A stretch of DNA of 64,000 nt from Tamarix chinensis. Its lineage: Eukaryota > Streptophyta > Magnoliopsida > Caryophyllales > Tamaricaceae. Position numbers and translations under genes: made by a program. Positions 47,762-60,938 of this stretch are shown here, in pieces. Where the stretch lies: contig CM060173.1 in NCBI GenBank assembly GCA_030549775.1, forward strand, positions 66,034,367 through 66,098,366, given 5' to 3'. The notes beneath the pieces are model-generated. The model did no database searches, had not been told where the DNA came from, and saw nothing but the letters and a program-made list of their open reading frames with translations. Every line of letters begins with the position of its first letter. Within the stretch, counting starts at the first letter, position 1.

Positions 47762-48345
47762 TCAATTTGTGAGACATGCTTTTAATGGGTTATCTACTCT
47801 ACTCCTCTGAAAATACTCACTAGCACACTCATCAATGAAATCAATGCATCGGCAAGTATCTTCTTCGTGAGGGTGTTCCATGCCATCAAATATATTAAAA
47901 ATAATTTTTTCATCATTAATCCTCAAAATTAGTTTACCCTCATTAACATCAATAGGTGTTCTACCTGTGGCAAAAAATGGTCTCCCAAGAATTTGATGTA
48001 CTTCATGGTTCTCTTCTATCTCCAAAATGACAAAGTCCATAGGAAAGATGAACTTGTTAACTTTTACCAGCACATGTTCAGTAATACCACATGGGTAATT
48101 GATTGATCAATCTATTAGTTGGAGAGATATGGTTGTGCCCTTTAGTTCACCTAATCCAAGCTTGCTGAAAATGGAAAAATCCATGAGGTTAGTGCTTCCA
48201 CCAAGATCACAAAGAACCTTATCAAAATATAAACTACTAATATTGTAAGGAATAGTAAAACTATTGGGATCTTTTAGCTTAGGTGGTAACTTGTTTTGGA
48301 GCACAGTAGAACACTGCTCATTAAGTTTAATCATATTGCAATCCT
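47762..48345 (-). pseudogene. Athila protease remnant
   Basis: Two adjacent frames give KLPPKLKDPNSFTIPYNI, CDLGGSTNLMDFSIFSKLGL and then KVNKFIFPMDFVILEIEENH, ILGRPFFATGRTPIDVNEGK. This is the retropepsin-like region of Athila/Tat elements (PPKLKDPGSFTIPC, CDLGASINLMP, FPADFVVLD, ILGRPFLATG). A stop near 48107 separates the halves. Confidence 0.83.
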
Positions 48346-48498
48346 TTAGTTTACTTTTTTAGCTAAAATTTCCATTAAAATTTTAGCATAACTAAATATT
48401 TGGGTTAAGGCATCAGCAAATAGAATATATATATGCAATTTCTTAAAAATTTCAAGAAACTTAGAAAATTGTGTATCTAATTTTTATTGTTTTAACCT

Positions 48499-49430
48499 TT
48501 AGAGAAATAGGATGCAAGGTTGAAAAGGTTTTACCTCATGATGTGAACAGTCACAAGGTGTGGGGTCATCTCTTACCTCCTTTAAAGAATCAAAAATTTC
48601 TATGAGTTGCTCATCAACTACCTTTTTCTTACCCTTTTCTTCCAAGCTCAGAGATGATATATTAGATAACTCTTTACCACTCCTCAAAGTGATTGCCTTT
48701 ACATCCTCCTATGGGTTCCTTTCTATATTACTAGGTAAGATTCAGTAGTCTCTTTTGGAGATCATATTTGTCAACTTTCCTACTTGCAGCTCCAAGTTCT
48801 TCAAAGAAGCCTCCTAATTTTACATTCAAGTTCCCTGATTTTGGAATCTTGACTCACTTTGGTTTATGAACTTAGTAAGTAATTCTTTGAAACTCTATTT
48901 TTAGTTTAGTGGTCATAGTTTAGTATCCTATAGGCTTGATCCTATTCAACTATTTTTTAAACATGATAGCTAACTTGGCTAAGTCTTCAAAGAATTCATA
49001 CGGGTACATGCCTACATTCTACCAAAGATTCATATTTAAATACCCGATGAATCATGCACACCTTTTTTCTTCTCATTTTTAGAAATCTCATATATGAGCT
49101 AGCCTCTCAAACTCCCTAATATATTATTTAACTCCAAGTAACCCTTACCTCAACATAGTAATTTTTATAAAATTTTCTTTCTTGTTTTCTTAAGGCACAA
49201 ACTTCATCTTCCAATGTTTCTTTACTTTTTCCCATGACCTAATCTTTGATTTTCCTTCTCTCTCCCATCTCCTTTTTAAATTTTCATACCACACTCTAGC
49301 AAAGTTTTTAAACTTTAATATCACTATTCGACACCGTTTCTCATCATCAATTTTCTTATACTCAAAAATTGACTCAGCGATTTGCAACCATTCAAGAAAG
49401 ACTCTGGGTCAAGATTACCTTCAAATTTGG
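48499..49430 (-). pseudogene. Athila gag remnant
   Basis: The gag core reads ESFLEWLQIAESIFEYKKID, DEKRCRIVILKFKNFARVWY, ENLKRRWEREGKSKIRSWEK near 49420-49195, the capsid-like domain of plant gypsy gags. Stops and shifts follow. The C-terminal part at 48687-48499 (RSGKELSNISSLSLEEK, ending FQPCILFL) matches the usual gag/protease linker (LRSGKEL, PFPxRL). Confidence 0.8.
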
Positions 49431-50940
49431 GAAGATCAAAGAAGATTCCTTTTCCATTTCATCATAAGTTTTCATTAAAGTGTCACATACCCTTCTGTAA
49501 TTTCCCATGCTGTATGCTTCTTCTTCTTCCACCCCGTTTTGTGCTCTTCTCACGTGCCCTTCCTCTTTTTTTTTTCTTCGATTGTATAGCTACACATGGG
49601 ACTCATGGTCTTGGAAATATTCCTTTCTTCCCACCTACTATTTAACGCCCTTGATTTCGTCCGTTAAGGTCTTGAGAAAATCTGTCAAGCCTTCTCCTTA
49701 GTTCTCCATTTTTCTTCTTCACAACAGATTATTACCCTTCTAAAAAATCCCTTAAATGCTAGGCCCCTTTGCATTTTCATGATGAATTCTTGAATATTCT
49801 TCAAGATAATACACTTTCTTGATGAATCTTGAAGGATCTTGAAGATTTTTGAAAGAAAGATTGAATCATGATTGCAATTCCACCAACCTATGGCTTTGAT
49901 AAGGAAATTTAATGTGTGGGGGATGGTATAATCTTCAATTATGTGGAAATAATGGTTTTAATGGAGTTTAGATAAGATTATAAAGGCTTGATGATGTTGA
50001 TTTTAAAGACTAAAGCTTCAAAAGTAATGTAAATAAGATGTTGGTGATTTGAATTATAGTAGAAGAGTGATGATGGTGATTCGGTGATGAGGGTTTAACA
50101 AAGATGATGGTTTGAAGGGAACAAACTAATTAATTAATGAATTTGGTGATGGATTAATGATGATTCTTAGTGTTGAAATTCAAGGTTTAGATGCAGGTTG
50201 GAATCATGGTTTAGGGTTAGTGTTAGGGCTTGAAAATAGGGAATAGGGTGGGGTTTTGTTGTTATGGATGGTTTAGGGTTTCGAATGAATGGTTTAAGGC
50301 TTCTATTTTCGTATACCAATTTAGGGTTTTTTCATGGAATATAGTAGGATTTAATGGTAATTAGGGTAGGAAAATATAGGTTAAGAATAGGAGAAAAGAT
50401 ATGGATTAATCTCTATTTCATACATACAAAGAGATTAAAACTTTCAAGGCAAACTATTCTCACATATTTGATTTACTTGAGCTTGACCTCGCACAGAATT
50501 CATTCAATGTTGATCTTCAACTTCAATTCAGTTCTTCATAATATGTAATCTACATTATGCTTGATATTCATGAATAATATAACCTTTCTACCACTATCTA
50601 AAGTGTATTCCAAAAGATTCCAAGCTAACAGATATTATGCTACCTTTATAATAACTTTATGCTACTACTTTATTACTTAATTAATAAATTAGCTAAATTA
50701 CTTAATAATGGTCAAAAATCCTGCCAATATACTCCCCATTCACGTGGTCACTCACTCCTTACATGCCATGCACATGCGTGTAGATACTTAGTTGTTTTTT
50801 TGTTAAGTTTCGAGCAATGTAATCATGCGTTGGTCTTCAAATTTATCGAAGAAACTTTCCTAATGAAGAATAACTTATTCCATAACTATGAAAGCTTGTT
50901 ATTGAGTTGTTTCTCCTATATCACTAAATGAAAAGAAAGT
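49431..50940 (-). other. Athila 5' leader region, no primer-binding site found
   Basis: Non-coding DNA between gag and the 5' LTR. The inner edge of the 5' LTR (about 150 bp present at 36710-36860 in the other LTR) is missing here, so a deletion probably removed the LTR border and primer-binding site. Some repeated GGTTTAGGG words occur at 50200-50350. Confidence 0.55.
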
Positions 50941-52192
50941 GTGCAAAATAAATCCAACTATAATATAAGAACAAGTGAAATTAAGTTACAGAAAAGCATA
51001 AGTTTGCGGCCAATCCCCTCAACTCCAATGTGATTAAATATTAATGCCAAATCTTGAATCAAAACACTTTGTCATGACTCCCTACCATATTATATAGTGT
51101 AATGCTCTCTCAAGCCACTACACCCTATTGTCTATTAAGACTCATCTATCTCTAGAATAAATGCAAAAATAGGCAATGCATTATTATGTGTCATATTATT
51201 ATTTTTTAGTTGTAGAACCCAACCAATATCTCTCGACTTTGTGGTTTAATATCTAGTAATGCTAATGGACACCACTCTTGCTCATCTCTCAAATATCACC
51301 CAGTTTCTCTAAATAATAATAGAAAAGTAATCAATTTTCTCTATTACTCTAATTAAATCATTAGCACAATACATATAACAAGGGAATTAGATAGGGTAAG
51401 GTTTAGATTCTCAACTCATCTTGATCAAGGGATTTCCCTTCACCTCAATGCAGATCAATTAGCCAATCAAGTCTTTCATTAAGCACAAAATCTTAAACAT
51501 ATAGGACTACATCAAGTGAAAAAAAATCCAAAGGAAAAATACAATAACTTCCTTATTCAAGATGAGAAATTTACTGCTCTGTCCATATGATTGGGAATCA
51601 GAAATTGAGATGGAAGATTATGGATGAATTGGGGATGGGATTGCATTGGGTGATGCTAAACAAATAAACCTAGATATATCTTTAGTGCTTCCAAAATCAT
51701 CATCTCTATAACCCATTTGTTTCCTCTCTCCAACTAAATGAAAAATAAGTTTATAAATACTTGATCGTTCAATGACACGATCGTGTAAATCAACACAGCA
51801 GTGTCATGTCGAGCCTTCAAGTTTGTGCATGTTTTGTATTTCAACCATAAATATTTTTTTTACTTTGGATTGAGTCTATTTTTCATGATTTGGAAAGATA
51901 AAAAAAAATATATTAAACTTTCATTTTCAACTCTTTCCCAAATTCTGATTGCGCCATGGTTGTATTTTCAAGTCTTTATTCATTTTCATATTTTGAGCAC
52001 TAGCTTTTACTTCTATTTTATTCTAACTATTGAATTGTAGCTCTTTTTTATCCTATATTCTTGGAATACCTACACAATATGATAAAGGATAGTAAACAAG
52101 AATAGGTGGACTAAAGTATGAAAAAATCGTCATATAATCACATTAAATCTTCATGTTAAAGTCTATATGATTGGCATAATTCATGCCTATAC
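50941..52192 (-). repeat. Athila 5' LTR, truncated at its inner end
   Basis: Aligns with 36865-38118, sharing for example AAATCCAACTATAATATAAG, TATCTCTCGACTTTGTGGTT and AATTCATGCCTAT. The outer end reads GCCTATAC instead of GCCTATCA. The segment matching 36710-36860 is absent. Confidence 0.82.
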
Positions 52193-52645
52193 TTTTTCTA
52201 CATGATTCTTATATGTGTTATATGTTTGCAAGAAGAATTAATGAAATATATCTTGCGTACAAGGAAAGGAAAATATATGGGTTATAAAATTGCATAGAAG
52301 ACAAAGTTACATGACACAAAGCATGGTTACATGATTATTGCATGTATTACATGGTTAGGGATTTGTTTAGCTCTGAGATTTCATGTACAATTTGTAATGT
52401 CATGTAACTTGTTCATAAACCCTTATGTGTATGTTAGAGGCATGTAGAGTATTAGTTTAACTCTTTTACTAATTAAGCTAGTCTAGTTAGTTTATTCTAG
52501 TGTGGTTGGACTTGGCTAGTGAAGGGTAAATTGAGGCCACCATGTATATATGTTTGTGTGTGTTTATTGTATCTACTTGTACACGAATCACTTCAAGTGC
52601 AATAAAATCTTAGGAATTTTCAAAATTATTTCTTTCCTCTCCAAG
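52193..52645 (+). mobile_element. Continuation of the older element disrupted by Athila
   Basis: CATGATTCTTATATG followed by TATATGTTTGCAAGAAGAATT resembles the minus strand at about 9700-9660, where the same element is uninterrupted. It therefore completes the fragment ending at 36709. The downstream part looks like an LTR 3' end: AATAAAATCTTAGG, then CTTTCCTCTCCA and TATATGATATTAAGAG. The last is loosely similar to the TGGTATCAGAG primer-binding motif, which is uncertain. Confidence 0.5.
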
Positions 52646-55600
52646 TTATATGATATTAAGAGTTGAGGTAGTTCTAGAGAGAAAACTCTGTGATTTCTCT
52701 TTAGAAGTGAATTGGTCTTGTTGATGATCCAACCCTAAAGTGAATAGTATTTGCAAGCATATAACACCAATCACCATCATTACCATCTTCCATGGAAGAA
52801 TGAAAGATCATACATTTTGAAAGAATTATTTTTCCATTATCTTCTATATCACACAAAAATACACATACAAACTTTAACCTTAGCATATAAAAATATGGAA
52901 AAGAAGAAAAAAATCCTCGATAAGATTGGTGTGTGAAAATAAAAATAAAAATATCTTAATTTAACCATTCTATTATGGTATTATGTATTTTTTAGTCTAA
53001 ATATATGTGATCATAGTCAAAAAACTACCTATAACAAAAATATATGATCATAATTTGGTTTCCATTTAGTTGAAGTTATGCATTAAAAATAGATATACAA
53101 GTAGTACTTACTCCATTATTTCCCTTCCAATAACACCAGATGATGACACTTAGAATTCACATGATAAAGTAATCACAGTAATCATTATCATTTCATTAGG
53201 GAAACTATATTAAATGAAATATTCATACTAAATATTAATTAAGGAAAAGAAAGAAAATAATTAACAATCTTTAAAACAAGCCACTTGTATGGAGGTAGTG
53301 ACTTTTATTTTGACCCTTCAAGATACTAATTATATACCATAATTGATATATAAAGTAAGATCAATGATAATAATTTGATATAATAAGGAATTAAAATAAA
53401 ATTATTAAAGAAATAATTACTTAAATGTCTATCAAAATCTTCAGAATGAAGCATTAATATCTTCCCATGGAATAAAAAAAATGCATATGTTAATGATGGA
53501 TATAATATAACCCAAATCTAATGCTTGTTAAAGGGAAATAGGGAGATTAAATGACCAAAAGCCATTCTCATTGCCCTAATTAAATACTTAACTCATTTTA
53601 AAATATTTTTTTATTTATGCTCATCATCAAAAGATCTGAACTAAGAATATAAGAATTAATAGAAGTGATCAACTCCTTACCCTCTTCTTTGTGATGAGAG
53701 TTACTTAATAGCCTATAAATATAAAAATAATTAGGCTACATGTTAGTAATAATTTCAAAATAATAATATTGCTAAATATAATTATATATTAATACAATTA
53801 TAATTGAAGTAAATTACCATATATTTCACTATATGTTGAACTCATAGCCATTCTTTAGCTAACTAAATGAATATATCCTTAAATCCTAGCTAAAGGTCCA
53901 CATCTTCTCTTTTGAAAAATAATTGGGTCTACATAGTTACCTCAATGGTAAAACTTACCTCATCCATTTTCATGACTTGATCAGAATAAAACTTTATCCT
54001 AAAGGAAATAATTGATGCTTAATGGGATTTACATTATTCATTTTATATGCCTCTGTTATTTCCTCGTCTTTTTCCTTCCTTTTCAATTCCCTATAAGTTA
54101 GCTTCCGCCATATAATATAACCATATTATTTAAGAATAAAGGAAAAAAAGGTTATCAACCAATATAAGCAATTAATATGAAGTGTTGCTACAAATAATAT
54201 TGATTTCTTAATCAAACCATTATAAATACCATACAATTCTTGAGAATAACTAGATCACATGATCATCCAAAGAATTTCCCTATAAGTAGCACAAAATCAC
54301 ACGTGTTTCCTTTCTTGAAATGTAACTTTGTAAAGGAGACTTCATCATAGAATCTACTAATATATGCTCATATTTGGTTGGGTCCTAATGGGATGAAATG
54401 CAACACCTAATTCTTCACAACATAAATAGTATCATTAGTTACAACACCCCCTCTAAGTTTATTAGTATATCACATGGATATTTACCCTATAATATTTAAG
54501 AGAGACGTATAAGTAATGGTTCCATGAAAAAACCTTTGTTTATACCATTAAAATGTGAAAATTTAATTTTTTCTAGATTAAAAAAACATTGATTTCAGTT
54601 TATAGCCTTCCCTCAATGCGTGCTTTTTAAGACTTACTATGAACAATGTTTTATATCCCAACAATTATTTTTAACCTTCAACATTACCCTTATTTCTCCC
54701 AACCCACTATAATTTTTCCTATAATAAGTGCTAATTGGTATCATCACATGAGCCAAGCATTAGTGTAGCTAATATAGTTTACTTTATTATAACCATTTGA
54801 TGCCTCTTCATTGATAAGTTGATCAACAAGCGATCTAACATTTGTATCTATCAACCTTGTCATTTTTTACATTATAACTCTTTTTCTATTTCCTTTACCA
54901 TTTCCCATGTACATGCATGGACCCATCAAACAAAAAATAGGAATAAATACAATTTAAAAAGGCAAAAATAACAAATATATATCATAAGTCCAAAATTTAA
55001 CCTTAACGCCTAGCTTTTGTTTTACCACATTTCAAAATTATAAGTAGCACTAAGTTAGAAAGGTTTTTTTATTAGTTTTATCCTCCAAAATGATAAAATA
55101 ATAGTAATTAAATAAATTACAAAGCATATAAATGCCCATATATGGTATATTTCAACACATATCTTCTTTGGATAGTAGCAAGTAAGCAAAACCCCAATAC
55201 CTTGTTTCTCTTAATCAAATTCAAAAGTATAATATTCACGAATCTAGCAAGTTCTTCTATACTAGATTTATCCTCATATACTGATAACAAAAAATAGCAT
55301 GAATGAAAATTATTATAGAGTTTATAAAGACATGTACACTGTAAAACATGAACAAAAAACTACTATATTCCACAAGAAATTACAATAATCAACTCTCTCC
55401 TAAAAAATTCTAATGGTATAAGATATATTAAAGAGAAAAAATAGGCTAAAGAATTTACAAGAATATGAGAGCTACTTATGTATGGAGAAATAAAGTAATT
55501 TAGGAAAAAGTTAGGAAAGAATGAAGAAGAAGGGGGAAAGCATACCTCAAGTAAGAAATATAATAGAAATGGAAAAATTAAGAGAAGAGGATGTTAGTAA

Positions 55601-56860
55601 CAAAAAAATATGGTTTATAGTGGTAGCAATGGCAAAGGTAAAACTTGTTTGAAATTTTTGAATCATATCCCTCCTACATCTCCTATAGATACGTGAAGTG
55701 AAAATTCAATTATGTTGAAAGTGAAGAATAAAAAAGGATGGAGATATATAGATGGAATTTTAAGGTAAATTGTTGTTTATACCCTTAAAAAAATTATTAA
55801 AAAAAAACTACGAAAGAATATACCCTTCTCTCAATGTGAACTTGTTAGAAACACTATAAGTGGAGATTTTATTCACCCAAATATATTATATAGCCACCAC
55901 TTTACCCCTAATTCTCCCAACCTATTGTTACTTTTATTAGATAGTTTATATATTGTTGCCTTTATTAGACTATTTATAAATAAGTTGTTGCCTATTATTA
56001 TTTTTATAGGAGGAATAAGGTGGACTAGTGATGTGAACATAAGAACTTCTAATAGATGTATGCTAAAATTAATTTTCTTCTCTACATATCAATATATATT
56101 AGAAAATATGTTTAACATAGTGGAAACTTCTACCATTAATTTTAGAGTAGATATCTTCACAAATGTCTCTAAAATAACCTACTAGAAGATTTTGAAATAT
56201 TAAGTTAGTGGATTTCCCTCAAATGCGTATATCACACAAAGTTTGTAAATCATTTCATTGTATGCCTCAATATGTTGGGAATACATAAATAACCATACAA
56301 ATTTGAGATATGATTCTCATTATTAGTTGATATGAGTGAATGTTTCTACCATTAATTATTATAGATTACTCTAATCAACAACAAAACCAAGCTTTTGGAA
56401 ATAATTTTGGTATGGATGTTCCCCAATATACTATCATATTTCATAAAAACAAGTTGTAGATCTTGAAACCTTTTTCCTTATCATAAAATTTTAATATAGA
56501 AGGATATTTTTTATCATGTTAAATTGTTCAAAAAGTTGATTTCAATCTCTTTCTTCAATAAAGTCTTAGAGAATGATTTTAACATCATAAAATGGATGGT
56601 ATATTGTCTACTAGGGATTGGGAATATGTAATATTATAAATATGAACAATTGTAGAAAAAAAAAATATGAAATAAGTATGCATGATTATTCTTCATCAAA
56701 ATAAGTTTAGATTAACCAATTAAATGGTAAGACAAAACAAACTGACTAGTTAATTAGATAACTAGTTTTTCCTATATTAATTGACAAGTTTATTTGGGAA
56801 ATGAAAATATAATAACACGAGATTTAATAAAATAAATAATAAATTAATCAAATAATCCTA
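52646..56860. other. No supported gene; AT-rich intergenic DNA
   Basis: Short frames only (52701-52886 minus, 55925-56185 plus), none with recognisable motifs. Two diverged direct repeats of about 180 bp lie at roughly 54531-54730 and 55770-55940. They share TTTATACC(A/C)TTAAAA, CCCT(C)TCAATG and TTCTCCCAACC(C/T)A in the same order and orientation. This could be an unrecognised, decayed mobile element. Confidence 0.4.
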
Positions 56861-59800
56861 GCATATTTTAACACCCTATAATTGTGATACTTATGAAAAG
56901 GGATATTCTTGTATATAATGGAGTTTGGGTAGTGTTATATCTTAGTTTGAAAAATATATTTTGGGATTGATTTGAAAAAGAAACTTTAAAAACTTTAGAA
57001 AAAATTGAGTAAAATGAGTTTTCTTAGTGTACCAGTTGTCTGGTTATATGAATTGATTGACTGATTTGTTGTTTCTTCTTGATTTTGGTTCAATAGAATT
57101 TATCAACTTGTTTGTAGAACAATCTACTAGTCAACTAAATTGATTGACTAGTTTATCAATCAATGTGTGTTTTTAAGATTGATTTTTCTAGGAAGAATGA
57201 TTTCATCAAAATGAAACCTTGATAATCGACCTTTGAGTATCCACATTAATTTTTCCTAAATTAGATTCAAAGGTTAGAATTTTGCAAAAAATGGGTTAGA
57301 TTACCTCACCCTTTGTTTCCTTCTTCCTCTCTCTTCTATATGAATTTGGTATAGATTATTTACTCCAAGTTATTATTACATAGCTAGGATATTTGTTTCC
57401 CACACTAATCTACCCATTTCTCATGTTTAATAGAATGAATGGTTTCAAAAATACCATATTTTATGTAATTTTATAATGATAAACAATGGATGAAGTATCA
57501 CACAAAGTTATTCTTCAAGCTAGATTTGAAAACTTTATATAGATAACTCTCAAAGGATCTCTAATAATGAAAATCACATTAAACTTAAATAGATAATTTT
57601 ATACAAACTCATATAGGAAAGGTATAGAAGGTTTATCAATTATCACAAACACAAATAAAAATTTTTAAAGAGATGTCTAGTGTACAAATCATGCAAATAA
57701 GAAAAATATACAACAAAGAAACTCATACTAGGTTTTAATGAGATAAAACTCGATTTAATCACTCAATTTAACTATCCTCCTCAAATAATAAGTTTACATG
57801 GGATATATATAGGATAATATTTGCCTCTTCATATAGCCTCCTCAATAATAAGATAAAATAAACCTAAATAAGATAGAAAATATTAACAAAATCACTATTC
57901 ATGAAAAAAATTTAAGTGAATAGTAACCCACATAATCGTGTGATAATAATAATTAAATCCTAACAAAATCTTTAAATGATAAAATATATCATTAGATAAA
58001 AGATAAACCCAATATAATTTCTTAATGATTAAAGAAAAAAATTCACTAACTAATATCTTAACAGAATTATCAAATAAGTAAATAACAACCTAATTAATAA
58101 ATATGAAAAGATAATGGCATCCATAATGCTATATATGATACTTTACCGATTCACATGTAAAAATTCAGCTTGACACACATATGGTAAAATAGTTATAACT
58201 TTATGTAGAAAAATTGGATTTGATATCTCAATGATGGGCATACTCCTGATGTTATAAGCTTTATAATGATAGCCATATTTTATAGTAAATAATTATATTC
58301 AAAATTTACCCTTGCTTCTTTCTATCGTGATTCATAAGTCGTTCTTCAAAATCTTATAATGTTTCTGCATCAAATTTTTTTCTTGCGCTTGACCTTTCTT
58401 TGGAGAATCTAAGTTATCTTCTCTATAAAATAATCATTTTTTCTCTATGAAGTGATTCAGCCAATCCTTGATATTTATCCATTTAGCCCGAATTCAAATG
58501 TTAAAATTAGGGGTTTTAATCTAATACACTCTCACACTTATTCACTGACAAATTCATTATTTATGAATAGTAATAATCATCTCTTTCCTTTACATCATTC
58601 AACTATTAAATTGTCCTGAGTTTTCTGAACACTTATGCTCCACTCTCCTCCTCCCCCTCTTTGAGCTATCATTTTAAATTGGTTTACTCTTTTGACCCTC
58701 TCTCTATATTTCTCTTATCTTATCCTTAAGTAAGAAAGAGTTCAGATTTGGGGCAAAGGTTGAGTTCTTTTTTTCATCTAATTTTCTTAGAATCTCCTTA
58801 GAGGTGGTAGATCCCCCCCCCAATTAATATTTATTAGTTTAAAATAATTATTCAGTGGTTCTTGGGTTTTGTTTTTAAAGATTTTAAAATTTATGATCTT
58901 TCTGCTAAAGATTTTCTTAATTAGTGTGGAATTGGGATAAGCTTTTACGTAAGTCATTCTACCTTTGAAATGTGGCATGACTAAGTAAGTGAGTTGGTGT
59001 ACTCTATAAATTCCTTATCTTTCTATGTATAAAAGATGGTATGAGAAATTTGGTGTTTCATGTTAGAAGTTTTAAGATTTCCAAGAAAATTATTATTTCA
59101 TATGAAATTATTGTTGATTCTTGCTAGATACAACAAGATTAGTATATGAGCTTGTGTAACCTCTATTTTTCTATCAATGGTAATGTGTATGATGTGATGT
59201 GTTTTGTTTTGGAGCCTTAATTATATATAAAATGCCAATTATGTATTATATAGGTGCAAATTGATTGGCTAGTTCAGCCCAACTTGTTGGCTTATCTTTA
59301 GAATACTCGACTTGTTAACCTAAACCAATTAACTTGGTTCACGATGGTTACCGTTGTTACCCTCTAGTAAGAACTATTAACTTGTTTGTTAGAACAAATT
59401 GATTAGCCTTATAACATTAACATGGTCTGACCAAACCAATTAATTGGTTTGAGGGGAACTTTAAGGTTTAGCTAAGTAAAACCAATCAATTGATTTGGCC
59501 ATAGAGTGTTTTTTTCCTGAATCTCATTATGATTTTATATTAGATATTATGCTGTAATATGATTCTATAATGATGAAATAACACATCTTGGCATGAATTA
59601 ACTAACCTATTAAATGGATTAATTGATTCATAATTCATGGTACCTTTAATAAGTGCATTTAGAAGGTTTTAATGGGAAAATTAGACTGTATATGTTATGA
59701 TGTTACTAATGGATGCTCTCATCTAGACTCTTGTCATAAGTGGAATATCTTAATAAATGGATTAAACTTGGCTAAGAACTATTGAAAATCCCATTACTTA

Positions 59801-60938
59801 GTTTTGATGGTAAAAATGGTTGAGATAAAATGATTATACGAATGAGTTGCCTTAATTGGTATATGGGTTTTATGTGATAATCTAACCTTGGACAATAACA
59901 CACTAATAATTTAAAGTGAAATATAATCAATTAGTGCATCGGTCTAGAGACCTAATCCTTGATTAGCTAACAAGAGTTTGTCTACGATCAAGGATTTATT
60001 AGTTTGTTCGTGCTTTGTCTTTGGGTGAGATCCTAGTAGATCCTAGTGCCTTACATACACTAGATACTTATTATTTACTAGAGGGTATCAATACTAAAGG
60101 AGTAAAGGGTCTTGTTACCTAGGTGGTTTATTTAGCTTCGACTAGGACATGATGTCCATTAGTAGTTATTTGGCTTCAATTAGGATTTAATGTCCATTGG
60201 AGGCTATATAGATTTGGGCAAACTTTATTTCATCTTTAGATAGGCATTCATGGTATATGAGACCATGGGTTAGTAATCAAGTCCATTGCTTAATAATGAA
60301 TTATGGCTTTTAAATAAGTAATTTTATGGATTATGTAAACTTGAGAAATGAACCTAGTGGGATTATCCTTTAAGTAAATAGAAGCAGAGCTTAGTGATTT
60401 GTGTAATAACTTGCTATTAATTATACATTGTTATCCATGATATCTATATTGTGTTGATAAACATGATCAGTTATAAATTTTTCAAGTCTTTATATGGCAT
60501 GAAATCCTGATGCATTATATGACCATAATAGATCATTTGTATCTAATATTATTATTTAAGCATGCTATATGTTTTGCATGATTTCTATACTATGTCATGT
60601 CTTGGAATGATTGTAACCTCCATTAAGGAGGTAACTTGGCTTACTTAGTATATAGAATACTAATGTGTCCATTTTTTTGGTCGCATGCTCGAGCCCACAA
60701 GCTAAAGAACAGGTGTAGAGTTTTAAAGATGGTCGATAGTTGGCCTACCTTATGTCGAGATTGGGGGCTTGATAGTGTGAACTCCCAAAGGTATTTTGTG
60801 GGTCTTAAATTGGCTAGGGTTTGGGATTTTCCCTAAGGTCTTTTTACCAATATAATATTTAGTACGTTCATGTTATTCTGTTTCAATGTATCTAAGATGT
60901 TGTTGGGACCTGATGTGGCCTCATATATAAACACTTAT
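56861..60938 (+). mobile_element. Decayed LTR related to 28104-35436, cut by the LTR at 60939
   Basis: Starts near TTTTAACACCCTATAATTG (about 56866), a degenerate TGTAACACCC end, and has a CT-rich part at 58620-58740. AAAGGTTGAGTT and AATCAATTGATTTGG phrases parallel 28.9-29.9 kb. It carries CATGGTATATGAGACCATGG at about 60250, whose inverted near-match is at 61930-61955. It stops abruptly at 60938. No coding region. Confidence 0.55.

Larger units (their letters stand above)
36710..52192 (-). mobile_element. Athila-like Ty3/gypsy retrotransposon with nested LINE
   Basis: On the minus strand the order is 5' LTR (50941-52192), leader, gag (about 49430), protease, RT, RNase H, integrase (40479-39689), a non-coding 3' region, polypurine tract and 3' LTR (36710-38118). 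Domain wording (CDLGxSxNLM protease, RWVLLLQEFDM RNase H, LDEMLWAYRTKYKTPI integrase) is that of the plant Athila/Tat branch. Flanks are TTTTG (36705-36709) and TTTTT (52193-52197), a five-base target duplication with one change. A 5.4 kb LINE sits between RNase H and integrase. Without it the element is about 10.1 kb. All frames are broken. Confidence 0.85.

Noticed and set aside
52640..52670. Copia-type primer-binding site after an LTR
   Set aside because: TGATATTAAGAG differs from TGGTATCAGAG at several bases, and the preceding sequence belongs to a 3' region, so a primer site is not expected.
60636..60836. 66-codon plus-strand frame
   Set aside because: Lies inside a decayed LTR and has no recognisable motif.
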